The position numbers and the translations under genes are program-made. Shown here in pieces: positions 34,517 through 43,592 of a stretch of 64,000 bases of DNA. The DNA comes from CAZPQK01 sp964588695 (GTDB lineage: Bacteria > Krumholzibacteriota > Krumholzibacteriia > WVZY01 > JAKEHA01): positions 21,168 to 85,167 of the forward strand of contig CAZPQK010000014.1 of the NCBI GenBank assembly GCA_964588695.1, in the 5' to 3' direction. The notes under the pieces were generated by a model, which worked only from the letters and a program-made list of their open reading frames with translations, was not told where the DNA came from and did not search any database. Positions within the stretch are counted from its first letter, which is position 1. Each line of letters starts with the position of its first letter.

Positions 34517-34542
34517 AAGGGCTCCGAGCAATCGGGGCCCTT
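34517..34542. terminator. Terminator hairpin between convergent OmpA-family and MazG genes
   Basis: AAGGGCTCCGA (34517-34527) pairs with TCGGGGCCCTT (34532-34542), with one G-U pair and a GCAA loop. The T-run is short. It lies between convergent genes and may act in both directions. Confidence 0.7.
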
Positions 34543-34559
34543 TCTGCGTTTGGCGTTGA

Positions 34560-35351
34560 TTAGCCGAGCTCGCGCTTGCTTCGCTCCCAAAAAACGTCCA
34601 TCTCTGCGAGCGTCATGTCGGGGAGAGCCTTGCCTTCGTCGCGAATCAAAGACTCCATATGTCGAAAACGTGAAACGAATTTGTGTGACGTTTGATTGAG
34701 TGATTTGTCGGGATCGACTTTCAGGAACCGCGCAAGGTTAACGACCGAAAACAACACGTCTCCTAGTTCGTCCTGAACTCGTGCACGGTCGCCGCTTTCC
34801 ACTACTTCGTCGAGCTCGTTAATCTCTTCTTTGAGTTTGGCCAGAACATCTTTCGCCTGTGACCAGTCGAATCCCACCGACGCGGCTCGCTCCTGAATCT
34901 TCTCCGCGCGACGCAGTGGAGGGAGGTTGCCAGCCATATCGGTAAACACACTCGCGTCCGGGGCCTTGGCCGCGCGTTCGGCTGCCTTCATCCGCTCCCA
35001 ATGAACGATGCTTTCCTCTGCAGTTGCTGCACGATCGTCGCCAAACACATGAGGGTGACGGTTTTTAATCTTTTCGTGGGCATGCTGTGCCAGTTCGTCG
35101 ACGGTAAACTCGTGCCCCTCATCCCGGGCCACCGACACCGCAAAGCACAACAAGAACAGAACGTCACCCATTTCATCCTTGAGTTCGGCTTCATTCTGTT
35201 GTTGTCCCGCCCACTGCAGTTCGTATGACTCTTCCACCAGGTCGGACAGAACGTCGGAAAGCTTCTGCTCGCGATCCCACGGACAGCCGTTAGGACCTCT
35301 TAACGTCGCGATCAGATCGAGCACTTTTTGAATTCTTAATCCATCGGGCAT
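34560..35351 (-). CDS. mazG: Nucleoside triphosphate pyrophosphohydrolase MazG
   Basis: A 263-residue protein with two MazG domains. The first has GPNGCPWDREQKLSDVLSDL, LVEESYELQ and ELKDEMGDVLFLLCF; the second has GFDWSQAKDVLAKLKEEINE and VQDELGDVLFSVVNLAR, each with the E-E-x-x-E plus E-x-x-D metal set. It hydrolyses NTPs to NMP plus pyrophosphate, housecleaning abnormal nucleotides or affecting ppGpp-linked stress. Length matches E. coli MazG. It is transcribed alone on the minus strand, divergent from uvrA. Confidence 0.95.
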   Translation of the reverse strand: MPDGLRIQKVLDLIATLRGPNGCPWDREQKLSDVLSDLVEESYELQWAGQQQNEAELKDEMGDVLFLLCFAVSVARDEGHEFTVDELAQHAHEKIKNRHPHVFGDDRAATAEESIVHWERMKAAERAAKAPDASVFTDMAGNLPPLRRAEKIQERAASVGFDWSQAKDVLAKLKEEINELDEVVESGDRARVQDELGDVLFSVVNLARFLKVDPDKSLNQTSHKFVSRFRHMESLIRDEGKALPDMTLAEMDVFWERSKRELG

Positions 35352-35495
35352 CGCGCCAGCATAACGGGTCGCTGCGTGTGGCTCAAGGGGCCTTTAATGT
35401 GGAAAACCGGACTTGTTTCTTGCCTGCGAGCGAAATAGTGGATAAATTTGAAGTTTGCGGTAAGCCGGTAATCCCCAGCTAGAAGACGATCATCT

Positions 35496-38249
35496 ATGCT
35501 CGATAAAATCGTTATCCGAGGTGCCCGGGAACACAACCTTAAGGATATCGACCTTGAGATTCCGCGCGGTGCTTTGACGGTCATTACCGGCGTGTCAGGT
35601 TCCGGGAAATCGAGCCTGGCATTTGACACGTTGTATGCCGAAGGGCAACGTCGATACATCGAGTCGCTTTCGACTTACGCCAAGCAGTTTCTTGAACGTA
35701 TCGGCAAGCCCGACGTCGACGACGTTCTGGGAATCAGCCCATCAATTGCGATTCAGCAAAAGAATACAACCCGCAGTTCACGCTCGACGGTTGGGACCGC
35801 CACCGAAATATACGACTACCTGCGATTGCTTTTCGCCCGTGCTGGCCGGACGTACTGTCCCAACGGTCACGGCGAGGTGCATCGCCACGAAGCCGACGCC
35901 GCCGTTCGGGCCGTACTAAAGCGAATGGCAGATCGCCGCGTTGTTATTCTTGCGGAAGTGGCGGTGGACGCCGGAACCGCCAGGCAACGAATGCTTGATC
36001 TGGCTCAGGAGGGCTATACGCGTTTCTTGATTGGCGGTGAAATGCACAAGGCGGATGCATTACCGCGAAAGCGTTACGGTACGATGACGTCGGTGACGGT
36101 GGTTGTCGACCGAACGACAGTCGAAAACTCTCGCCGTGCTCGAATCCTGGATTCGATTGAGAAGGCGTACGACTTAACCGGGGGAGCGGTAACGATTCTC
36201 GACGTTGATGGCGGAGATGAGGTTGGTTATTCCAACCACCTTCGGTGCGAAATCTGCCGGATGGAGTTCGAGCCTCCGCGTCCAATTCTATTTTCGTTTA
36301 ATACGCCCTACGGCGCTTGTCCCGATTGCCGCGGCTTTGGCGATCGGATGGAGTTTGACGAGAATCTGATCGTGCCTGAACCGGAAAACTCGCTGCGCCG
36401 ACACGCCATCGAACCGTGGTCGTCTGAGAAGTTTGAGTATTTTTACGGCGAGTTGATTCGCTTTTGCCGCAAAGAAAAGATTTCGATGAACATTCCCTGG
36501 CAAAACCTGCCAGCGAAAAGTCGCAAGATGATTATGGAAGGCAAAGGCGACTTTGTCGGCGTACTTCCGTTTCTGGAGAACTTGCGCGCCAAGACCTACA
36601 AAAAGTACGCGCGATTTTTCACGCGCCGCTACCTGGCCTATCGCCGATGCCGAACGTGTGAAGGTGGGCGGCTACGGCCAGAAGCTTACAACGTAAAAAT
36701 CAGCGGCCTTTCTATTCGCGAAGTTGCCGCGATGACGCCCGCCGCCGCGCTGGAGTTTGTAGCCAGGCTCAAGCTGACCAAGAAACAAGCGCACGTGGTG
36801 GGCGATGTGGTACACGAACTGACCTCCCGACTGCAATTCATGCTGGACGTCGGTCTCTACTACGTAACATTGGACCGGTTAACCAAGACACTTTCGGGCG
36901 GCGAAGCCCAGCGCATCAGCCTGGCCAACTCTTTGGGGTCAAATCTGCTCGATGTACTTTACGTCCTGGATGAGCCCAGCATAGGGCTTCATCCTCGCGA
37001 CACCGATCGCCTTATCGGCGTGCTGCGCGAACTGCGCGAACGAGGGAATACGGTGGTCGTTGTGGAACACGACCTGGATATTATTCGCGAAGCCGACTTT
37101 GTGGTGGACCTAGGTCCGCGCGCTGGAGAACACGGCGGCGAAGTTGTGTACCAGGGGCCGGTGAACGGTAAGGCCAATGGCGCGTCGACCACGATGAAGT
37201 ACTTGAGACACGGCCTTCCACCGCGGAGCAAAGCGGCGAAATCGACGCGACCACAGGACTGGGTTGAACTGAAGGGTGTTCGCCAGAACAATCTCAAAAA
37301 CGTCGACGTCGCGTTTCCCCTGGAGCGCTTTACTTCGGTTACCGGGGTCTCCGGCTCCGGGAAAAGTACGTTGGTGTGCGATGTGCTTCACGCCGCGTTG
37401 CGCGGCGAGGGAGAGTTTCGTGCGCACGACTACGACGGCGTCGTAGGGCGCGAGCAGGTACGCGACGTGCTGCTGGTCGATCAATCTCCAATCGGCAAAA
37501 CCCCCCGCTCAAATCCGATTACCTACATTAAGGCCTTTGCTGCCATTCGCGATGTGTACGCCTCGCAGAAGCTTGCTAAGAAACGCGGTTATGTTGGCGG
37601 TCGGTTTAGCTTCAACGTGGCCGGGGGACGCTGCGACAAATGCGAGGGGATGGGTTACGAGCGCGTCGAGATGCACTTTATGGCTGACATGTTTGTCCGC
37701 TGCAGTGCTTGCGACGGGCAACGGTTTAATCGCGATACATTGGAAGTTACCTATCGCGGTCTTAACCTCGCGCAAGTGCTGGAGCTTACGGTCGACGACG
37801 CCATTGTGCATTTTGCGGATTTCAAGGGGTTGACCGACAAGTTGCGGGTGTTGCAGCAAGTGGGCCTGGGGTATTTACGCCTGGGCCAACCGTCTACGAC
37901 CCTTTCGGGTGGCGAGTCGCAACGCATGAAAATTGCTAGAGAACTGAGCGAGAACTCTGGTGGCGGTTGTGTGTATATTCTCGACGAGCCGACCACGGGT
38001 TTGCACGTCGACGATGTCGAGACCCTTATCGATGTTTTGCGCGCGTTGATGGAAGGTGGCAACACAGTTATTGTGGTTGAACACAATCCACAGGTGATTC
38101 TGCAGTCCGACTACGTTATCGATCTCGGTCCGGAGGGCGGCGACGACGGCGGAACGGTAGTGGCGACGGGTACGCCGGCGCAAGTAACCCGAACCAGAGG
38201 CTCCAAGACGGGAAGCTATTTGCGCAAACTTAACTCGGCAGGGAAGTAA
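35496..38249 (+). CDS. uvrA: Excinuclease ABC subunit A
   Basis: A 917-residue UvrA, slightly shorter than the usual ~940. It has two ABC modules: Walker A GVSGSGKSS (~32-39) and a second GVSGSGKST, with signatures LSGGEAQRISLA and LSGGESQRMKIA and Walker B regions YVLDEPSIGLHPRD and YILDEPTTGLHVDD. Zinc-finger cysteine pairs are CEIC/CPDC and CDKC/CSAC. It is the damage-recognition ATPase of nucleotide excision repair. No obvious LexA-type operator was recognised upstream. The stop shares one base with the galE start (TAATG), so the two are probably coupled. Confidence 0.97.
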   Translation: MLDKIVIRGAREHNLKDIDLEIPRGALTVITGVSGSGKSSLAFDTLYAEGQRRYIESLSTYAKQFLERIGKPDVDDVLGISPSIAIQQKNTTRSSRSTVGTATEIYDYLRLLFARAGRTYCPNGHGEVHRHEADAAVRAVLKRMADRRVVILAEVAVDAGTARQRMLDLAQEGYTRFLIGGEMHKADALPRKRYGTMTSVTVVVDRTTVENSRRARILDSIEKAYDLTGGAVTILDVDGGDEVGYSNHLRCEICRMEFEPPRPILFSFNTPYGACPDCRGFGDRMEFDENLIVPEPENSLRRHAIEPWSSEKFEYFYGELIRFCRKEKISMNIPWQNLPAKSRKMIMEGKGDFVGVLPFLENLRAKTYKKYARFFTRRYLAYRRCRTCEGGRLRPEAYNVKISGLSIREVAAMTPAAALEFVARLKLTKKQAHVVGDVVHELTSRLQFMLDVGLYYVTLDRLTKTLSGGEAQRISLANSLGSNLLDVLYVLDEPSIGLHPRDTDRLIGVLRELRERGNTVVVVEHDLDIIREADFVVDLGPRAGEHGGEVVYQGPVNGKANGASTTMKYLRHGLPPRSKAAKSTRPQDWVELKGVRQNNLKNVDVAFPLERFTSVTGVSGSGKSTLVCDVLHAALRGEGEFRAHDYDGVVGREQVRDVLLVDQSPIGKTPRSNPITYIKAFAAIRDVYASQKLAKKRGYVGGRFSFNVAGGRCDKCEGMGYERVEMHFMADMFVRCSACDGQRFNRDTLEVTYRGLNLAQVLELTVDDAIVHFADFKGLTDKLRVLQQVGLGYLRLGQPSTTLSGGESQRMKIARELSENSGGGCVYILDEPTTGLHVDDVETLIDVLRALMEGGNTVIVVEHNPQVILQSDYVIDLGPEGGDDGGTVVATGTPAQVTRTRGSKTGSYLRKLNSAGK

Positions 38250-39223
38250 TGAAGCTTTGCGTCACCGGCGGCGCCGGATACATTGGGTCAATCGTCACTC
38301 ACACGTTGTTGCAGCGCGGTCACGATGTCACCGTGCTGGATAATCTGAACACCGGCCATCGAAGCGCCATCTCCAAAGACGTTCGCTTTGTCGAGGGGGA
38401 CATACGCAACGACGAGAGCGTGGACGAAGCGCTTCGCGGTGCCGATGCCGTACTTCACTTTGCCGCTCTCTCGCTGGTCGGAGAGTCGGTTCAACAGCCG
38501 CTGATGTACTTCAACAACAACGTCGCCGGAACGGTTTCCTTATTGGAGGGAATGCAGCGCGCCGGGATCGAACGCTTTGTATTCTCGTCGAGCGCGGCAG
38601 TTTATGGCGCTCCCGATGGACTTCCGATAACAGAAGACGCGGTAACCCGTCCCGAAAACCCGTACGGCGAGAGCAAGCTGATGGTGGAGAAAATTCTGCG
38701 CGCGGCCAACGCGGCGTGGGGAGTCCGTTTTGTTGCGCTTCGCTACTTTAATGCTGGCGGCAGCACCGATGTGCTGGGCGAGGACCACCGCCCGGAAAGT
38801 CACTTGATTCCCATTGTTCTGGATACCATCCGTGGCGTTCGCGATGAGTTCACCATTTTTGGCGACGACTATGACACTCCCGACGGTACCTGTATTCGCG
38901 ACTACATTCATGTGGTCGACCTGGCCGATGCCCACGCCCGCGCGCTTGCCGCGATGGATCGCGGCTTTTCTGGCTCGTTGAACCTGGGGAGCGATACGCC
39001 GTTTACGGTACTGGAGGTGGTTAAAACCGCCGAAAAGATTACCGGCAAGTCGGTCAATTTTCGCATTGGTAACCGTCGACCGGGGGATCCGCCCGCGTTA
39101 CTGGCCTCTTCGCAGAAAGCACAGGATATTTTGGGGTGGCACAAGCAACATAGCGATCTCGAAAGCATCATCAGGTCGGCATACGACTGGAGACTCCGCA
39201 ACCCGGAAGGTTACGACGCGTAA
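38249..39223 (+). CDS. galE: UDP-glucose 4-epimerase
   Basis: A 324-residue extended short-chain dehydrogenase. The NAD-binding motif is TGGAGYIGSIVTHTLL, followed by VLDNLNTGHRSAI, FSSSAAVYGAPDGLPI and the catalytic NPYGESKLMVE (Tyr-x-x-x-Lys). RYFNAGGSTD, GDDYDTPDGTCIRDYIHVVD and NLGSDTPFTVLEV complete the GalE signature. It interconverts UDP-glucose and UDP-galactose for polysaccharide and LPS synthesis. It overlaps uvrA by one base, an unusual pairing without obvious functional link. Confidence 0.94.
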   Translation: MKLCVTGGAGYIGSIVTHTLLQRGHDVTVLDNLNTGHRSAISKDVRFVEGDIRNDESVDEALRGADAVLHFAALSLVGESVQQPLMYFNNNVAGTVSLLEGMQRAGIERFVFSSSAAVYGAPDGLPITEDAVTRPENPYGESKLMVEKILRAANAAWGVRFVALRYFNAGGSTDVLGEDHRPESHLIPIVLDTIRGVRDEFTIFGDDYDTPDGTCIRDYIHVVDLADAHARALAAMDRGFSGSLNLGSDTPFTVLEVVKTAEKITGKSVNFRIGNRRPGDPPALLASSQKAQDILGWHKQHSDLESIIRSAYDWRLRNPEGYDA

Positions 39224-39272
39224 CCGGTGGCACAATCGTTGCCCTTTCCTGTTGTGCTAGCAGGAAGCGCAC

Positions 39273-41216
39273 GTGCCATCTATGGATAAGACTTCTCAAA
39301 CGATCTCCGAGCTCGCCTCGCTGTTCCGCATGTTGCAGGTGATCCCCGACGCTGAAAGCGTGGGGAAAGTGCATCAAATGCTGCTCGCGTTTTGTACGAC
39401 GTGGCGGCATATCGGATTTGAGCGCGGCTTTATCCTTCTTGTCGACGACCGCGATCGTGTGGTGCGCGGCCACCTGGCGGCGAACCAGACGGCCGGTTTC
39501 GATCCGGGCCTCGCGCCGGGCAACACCGACGATCAATCTTTCGCCGAGTTGGCGCGGCAGGTATTTGCCAACTACGAGGAGATTGAAAGCAGCGCCCTCA
39601 CCATCAAGACCCGAACGTTCAGCCTTCCCCTGGACTGGCAGCGATCGGCGGTCGTTCGCTGCATCGAATCTCAACAGCCCATCCACGCAACCGACAGTTC
39701 CACCGACTTGCGAACCGACCCCTTCCTGGGTTTCTTCGGTACGTCCAGCTACGTCGCGTTTCCGTTGGTGCACGATGGCCGCGTCACGGCCGTTCTTGCT
39801 GCGGACAACGCGCTTACCCATCAGCGTATAACTCTCGACGATGTCTCGTTGGTGAGTAGTCTGGTGCAGCACGCTGGCGGTGCGTTGCAGCGTCTTATGG
39901 CCGAAGCCGACAATCAACGCAAGTTCCGCATAATGCGCAAGCTGCAGGAAATGTTGCGCGACGTACACGACAGCGACAAGTTCAATGACGCCGCCAATCT
40001 TATTCTGTCGATGGTTTGTCGCTCGATGGATGGCGCCGGCTGTTTCTTGAAAGACACAGTGCGCAGCAAAACGACGCACATTAAGTCGGTCGACGAGTAT
40101 TCTCTGGACGCAGACGACACCGACATTGAAATCGGTGAAGTGTTTGAAGGGATTCTGGATCGGGCGCAAGGTCTGGGCAAAGCGATTGCCGGCGATGCAG
40201 TCCATCCACTGGTTTCGGCCGACGCGATGGGAAAGATACGTTGCTTCTACGCGACGCCGCTCATGGCGGGCGACGAGTGTTATGGAGCGATAGGAATCTA
40301 CGTCGGAGCAAACGATCGGTTGCAGCGCGTGCAGCTGGAGTCGCGCAATGTTTCGTTTTTTGAATTATGCGCTGCCCAGATCGGTGAGCGTTTGGGGGCA
40401 ATTAGCAAGTCGCGCCAACTAAAGCGCAGTCAGTCGGTCCTGCGTCAGGTGCAAGTGCAACTGGCCACCGAGAAGGCCACCGGGCGAGTCGCCGGTCGCT
40501 CGGAGGACTTTCTGCAGACGCTTTCGACCCAGTTGCGCGGGCTGCGCGAGTATCTGGAAGAACACGGTGTGGCCGATACCGAACCGCCGGCCGATGGTGC
40601 GATTATCGGGGGACTGAACGAGTACCTGGATCGCATCGAGCGCGACTATGAAGAGGTGCGTTCCGACGTTGAACGAATTAAGTCGAACAAGCGGATGGTG
40701 GACCTGTTCGAGATCGTGGGGAGTGTCGCCAACGACTGGAAGCCTAATGCGCCGACGGGCGTCAGTGTCACGCTGCGAGTTCCACCGCAGGGGCCGACGC
40801 TGTTGATGAACCCCGATTCGATTGCCGTGGCCATGCGCAACGTGCTCCGGGTGTTGAACTCCAGTGTCGTGGAAGGCGACAAGGTGTTAGTCGAGTGCAC
40901 CACCACCAAGGACAAAGCGGTTGTCTGTGTTGCCGACACCGGTACCGGCCTCCCCGGTAGCGCGCTTTCGCGACTGTTTATGCCGTTTCTAGAGGGCGAC
41001 GACGCTAGCGACAACGCCCTTTCGGTCGCCGCGGATATCATTCACCAGCACCAGGGCGAAGTATTGATACGCTCGTCCGCCAGTTGGAAGACGATCTTGC
41101 TTTTCATGTTCCCGATGTCGGCCAACTCCGATCGGCGCGCTTCTCGTGATCGGCGGCGGCGCAAGGGGCGTGACCGTCGCGGCACCCGCCAGACCACCAG
41201 CGAACAGGGTTCGTAG
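39273..41216 (+). CDS. GAF-GAF sensor protein with HATPase domain but no visible phospho-acceptor histidine
   Basis: A 647-residue cytoplasmic sensor. GTG 39273 is chosen because AGGAAG (39262-39267) lies 5 bases before it; ATG 39282 is possible. Two GAF-like domains span ~20-200 (FERGFILLVDDRDRVVRGHL, YVAFPLVHDGRVTAVLAADN) and ~220-390 (CFYATPLMAGDECYGAIGIY). A coiled coil and a C-terminal GHKL ATPase domain follow (NPDSIAVAMRNVLRVLNSSV, VCVADTGTGLPGSALSRLFM). Where a HisKA box H-E-I-x-N-P should be, the sequence reads AGRSEDFLQTLSTQLRGLRE without a histidine. The C-terminus is a basic Arg/Lys tail. It may be a pseudokinase that modulates the histidine kinase encoded next; that is inference. 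Confidence 0.8.
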   Translation: MPSMDKTSQTISELASLFRMLQVIPDAESVGKVHQMLLAFCTTWRHIGFERGFILLVDDRDRVVRGHLAANQTAGFDPGLAPGNTDDQSFAELARQVFANYEEIESSALTIKTRTFSLPLDWQRSAVVRCIESQQPIHATDSSTDLRTDPFLGFFGTSSYVAFPLVHDGRVTAVLAADNALTHQRITLDDVSLVSSLVQHAGGALQRLMAEADNQRKFRIMRKLQEMLRDVHDSDKFNDAANLILSMVCRSMDGAGCFLKDTVRSKTTHIKSVDEYSLDADDTDIEIGEVFEGILDRAQGLGKAIAGDAVHPLVSADAMGKIRCFYATPLMAGDECYGAIGIYVGANDRLQRVQLESRNVSFFELCAAQIGERLGAISKSRQLKRSQSVLRQVQVQLATEKATGRVAGRSEDFLQTLSTQLRGLREYLEEHGVADTEPPADGAIIGGLNEYLDRIERDYEEVRSDVERIKSNKRMVDLFEIVGSVANDWKPNAPTGVSVTLRVPPQGPTLLMNPDSIAVAMRNVLRVLNSSVVEGDKVLVECTTTKDKAVVCVADTGTGLPGSALSRLFMPFLEGDDASDNALSVAADIIHQHQGEVLIRSSASWKTILLFMFPMSANSDRRASRDRRRRKGRDRRGTRQTTSEQGS

Positions 41217-41411
41217 CCGACCCTCAATAGCCCGAGCAAAAGCGACTGGGAAGCTTTTGACCAGTGTCCAGACCCAAGCCACCCCCCAGTTACTCCCGGC
41301 TTGCGCGAGATCTTCCGTAACTATCAATCTTATAATACGTTACGCGTCCATGTGTCGCCAGCGAGTCATGGCATACGCCTTGCGCTTCCGGTGCGGAAGG
41401 ATTCATTTGCC

Positions 41412-42980
41412 ATGGAAATTCGTACACTAACTGGCCCCGTCTTTGACGTCATCCGGGACCCATTGTTGCTGGTCGAGGCTGACGGGACGATCGTCGCGTG
41501 CAACGACAGCGCGCGGGCGGCGTTCGACGTAAGCGGTGGCCGAGTGCATACACTAACCCCTCGCGACAATACCTGGCTGCTTGATGTTCGTCGAGTCGCT
41601 GCGGTGCTGACCGACGGGATACCGGTGTGGAACCAGCGCCTGCGCGACCTTCGGGGCCGCGACAGCGGCATCACACTCGATCTGGCACGGTTTCCGGGCG
41701 GCGGCGACGTTTGGCTGGTGCATTTGCGCGATCATCGCCCGCGGCTCGAGCATGAGGTGTGGCGCGATGAGATGGTGTCGATGGTTTCGCACGAAATCAA
41801 GAACCCGCTATCGGCGATGCAGCATTCCATGGACATTTTGTTGTCCGAGCAGGCCGGAGAACTAACCGAAAGCCAGCGCAAGTTCATCCAAACTTCCGGT
41901 CGCAGTATTCGCCGACTCACGCAACTGGTCGACGGTGTGCTTGACGTGTCGCGGCTAAACGCAGGCGCATTGGAAATCCAACGCGAACGCGCTGATGTCG
42001 CGGCGTTTCTTTCTGATACGTGCCAGAGCTTCAAGACTGTCTTTAATGTGAAGCACATTAACATCGAACTCGACGTCGATGGGGTTGCCGGTACCGCCCA
42101 CATCGACGAAGAGAAAGTCGGACTGGTGGTGGCGAATCTTCTGAACAACGCGATCAAGTTCACCCCCGAGAACGGACGCGTAGCGGTGTCGGCCACCGAC
42201 ATTGGCATTGAAACGCTCAGCGAGTCTTACCGACTGCTGCCGTGGGCCGTTCTTGGTGAACCGTCGCTGTTTGAGATTCGCGTAACCGACGACGGTATCG
42301 GAATGTCGGGAAGCGACCTGGAAGACTTATTCTCGCGGTTCCGCAACGATGCGCCGCAACCGGGCCAGGGAAGTGGTTTGGGACTTAACATCGCCAAGCG
42401 GTTGACCGAAGCGATGGGCGGTTGGCTGACTGTCGACAGCCAATTGGGAATCGGCACCGAAGTGACGGTCGCGCTTCCCAAGGACGCCCGTACCGCGGGA
42501 CTGCTGCGCCGTCTGGCCGCTATTCGTGACCTCATCGAGCACGCACGCGCGCGCGAAGCGTCGACGCGAGTTCACATGCTTTACAAATCCCATCAAGAAC
42601 ACTGGGATGACATTGCGTCGTCCTGGACCATGACGCCGGTCGTTAATTGTGATGACGCAATTGACGATGGAAGGCGTTTTCATTTGTGGACCATCAACGA
42701 ACACCTGGCAATTGCCGTTGTAAACGAGCCCGAAGAAACTCACGAGGTCGGTCAGCTTTTGCACGATCACGCCGTTCGAATCGAAGACGGTGCGTACATG
42801 CTTGACGGACTGGCGGTGGGAACAGCGGACGGCCCGTCCGAAGGTGCGTCACTGGCTCGTTTGGTAAACCTGGCGACTCGTCGCCTGGGAGCCGCGCGTC
42901 GCGCGGTTACCGAGTCGGCGCGCGAAGCCATGGGTTCGGGGATGCAAAGCCTCGCCGAGTTGTGGGGTAAACAGTCGTAA
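41412..42980 (+). CDS. PAS-domain sensor histidine kinase
   Basis: A 522-residue cytoplasmic kinase started at ATG 41412 (MEIRTLTGPVFDVIRDPLLL); the longer open frame adds 37 unrelated residues. A PAS-like domain (~5-95) precedes HisKA with MVSMVSHEIKNPLSAMQ (phospho-acceptor His127), then HATPase motifs EKVGLVVANLLNNAIKFTP, VTDDGIGMSG and GSGLGLNIAKRLTEAMGG. A further ~130-residue C-terminal region (ARAREASTRVHMLYKSHQEH onward) is of unknown function. No membrane helices are seen, so the signal is internal. It lies 195 bases behind the GAF-GAF protein and 17 bases before a response regulator. Confidence 0.92.
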   Translation: MEIRTLTGPVFDVIRDPLLLVEADGTIVACNDSARAAFDVSGGRVHTLTPRDNTWLLDVRRVAAVLTDGIPVWNQRLRDLRGRDSGITLDLARFPGGGDVWLVHLRDHRPRLEHEVWRDEMVSMVSHEIKNPLSAMQHSMDILLSEQAGELTESQRKFIQTSGRSIRRLTQLVDGVLDVSRLNAGALEIQRERADVAAFLSDTCQSFKTVFNVKHINIELDVDGVAGTAHIDEEKVGLVVANLLNNAIKFTPENGRVAVSATDIGIETLSESYRLLPWAVLGEPSLFEIRVTDDGIGMSGSDLEDLFSRFRNDAPQPGQGSGLGLNIAKRLTEAMGGWLTVDSQLGIGTEVTVALPKDARTAGLLRRLAAIRDLIEHARAREASTRVHMLYKSHQEHWDDIASSWTMTPVVNCDDAIDDGRRFHLWTINEHLAIAVVNEPEETHEVGQLLHDHAVRIEDGAYMLDGLAVGTADGPSEGASLARLVNLATRRLGAARRAVTESAREAMGSGMQSLAELWGKQS

Positions 42981-42997
42981 CGCTTAGGAGCGTGATC

Positions 42998-43399
42998 ATG
43001 AATAGCTTGAGAGTGCTGCTCGTGGACGACGAGCAGGACATTGTCGATACCATTAAGTACAGTCTCGAACTTCGCGGCTACGAGGTAGACACCGCACACG
43101 ACGGCCTGGCCGCGTTGAGCAAAGCGCGCGCAGGCAACTACAACATGATGGTCCTCGACGTGATGTTGCCGGGAAAGAACGGCTACGAAGTATCCCGGGT
43201 GCTCAAGGAAGAAATGGAAGCGGGTAAGTTGGATGCTTTTAAGATTCTGTTGATCACCGCCCGCAAGCTCGACGACGAGTTGCGTGAAGAGTTTGTGTCC
43301 ACGTGGTCCAAAGCGGACGCGTGTTTGTACAAGCCGTTCGATCTGAACGGATTGCTCGACCAAATCACCGAGTTGTTAGATCCTGCGCCGGCAAAGTAG
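42998..43399 (+). CDS. Single-domain (CheY-like) response regulator
   Basis: A 133-residue receiver domain. ATG 42998 is chosen over GTG 42992 because TAGGAG (42985-42990) sits 7 bases before it. Acidic pocket DDE (Asp10-Asp11-Glu12), phospho-acceptor Asp54 in MVLDVMLPGKNGYE, the LLITAR threonine and the YKPFD lysine are all present. There is no output domain, so it acts through protein contacts. The adjacent histidine kinase is its likely phospho-donor. A strong terminator follows. Confidence 0.93.
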   Translation: MNSLRVLLVDDEQDIVDTIKYSLELRGYEVDTAHDGLAALSKARAGNYNMMVLDVMLPGKNGYEVSRVLKEEMEAGKLDAFKILLITARKLDDELREEFVSTWSKADACLYKPFDLNGLLDQITELLDPAPAK

Positions 43400-43461
43400 T
43401 CGGCCCGCAACACTGTCCGGTCCGATCCAAAGTTAGCGCCACGATCCCTCCCTAGGCGCGT

Positions 43462-43499
43462 GCTGGGGTAGCCCAATCGGGCTGCCCTGGCTTTTTTTT
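43462..43499 (+). terminator. Rho-independent terminator after the two-component genes
   Basis: GGGTAGCCC (43466-43474) pairs with GGGCTGCCC (43479-43487), one G-U pair, AATC loop; eight Ts follow (43492-43499). Confidence 0.9.
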
Positions 43500-43592
43500 A
43501 CTTTGACCCCGGGATACCAACTAATTGATGCCGGACGGGTATGTTAAGATGGTAAGGGTAAGCAGCGTACCATCCTGACCTGGAGACTCCTC

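Noticed and set aside
35352..35495. LexA/SOS operator upstream of uvrA
   Set aside because: No convincing palindromic box of a known LexA type could be seen in the mazG-uvrA gap.
39171..40205. Antisense open frame (344 codons) opposite the GAF-GAF gene
   Set aside because: Opposite a gene with clear GAF and ATPase motifs; no domain or start signal of its own.
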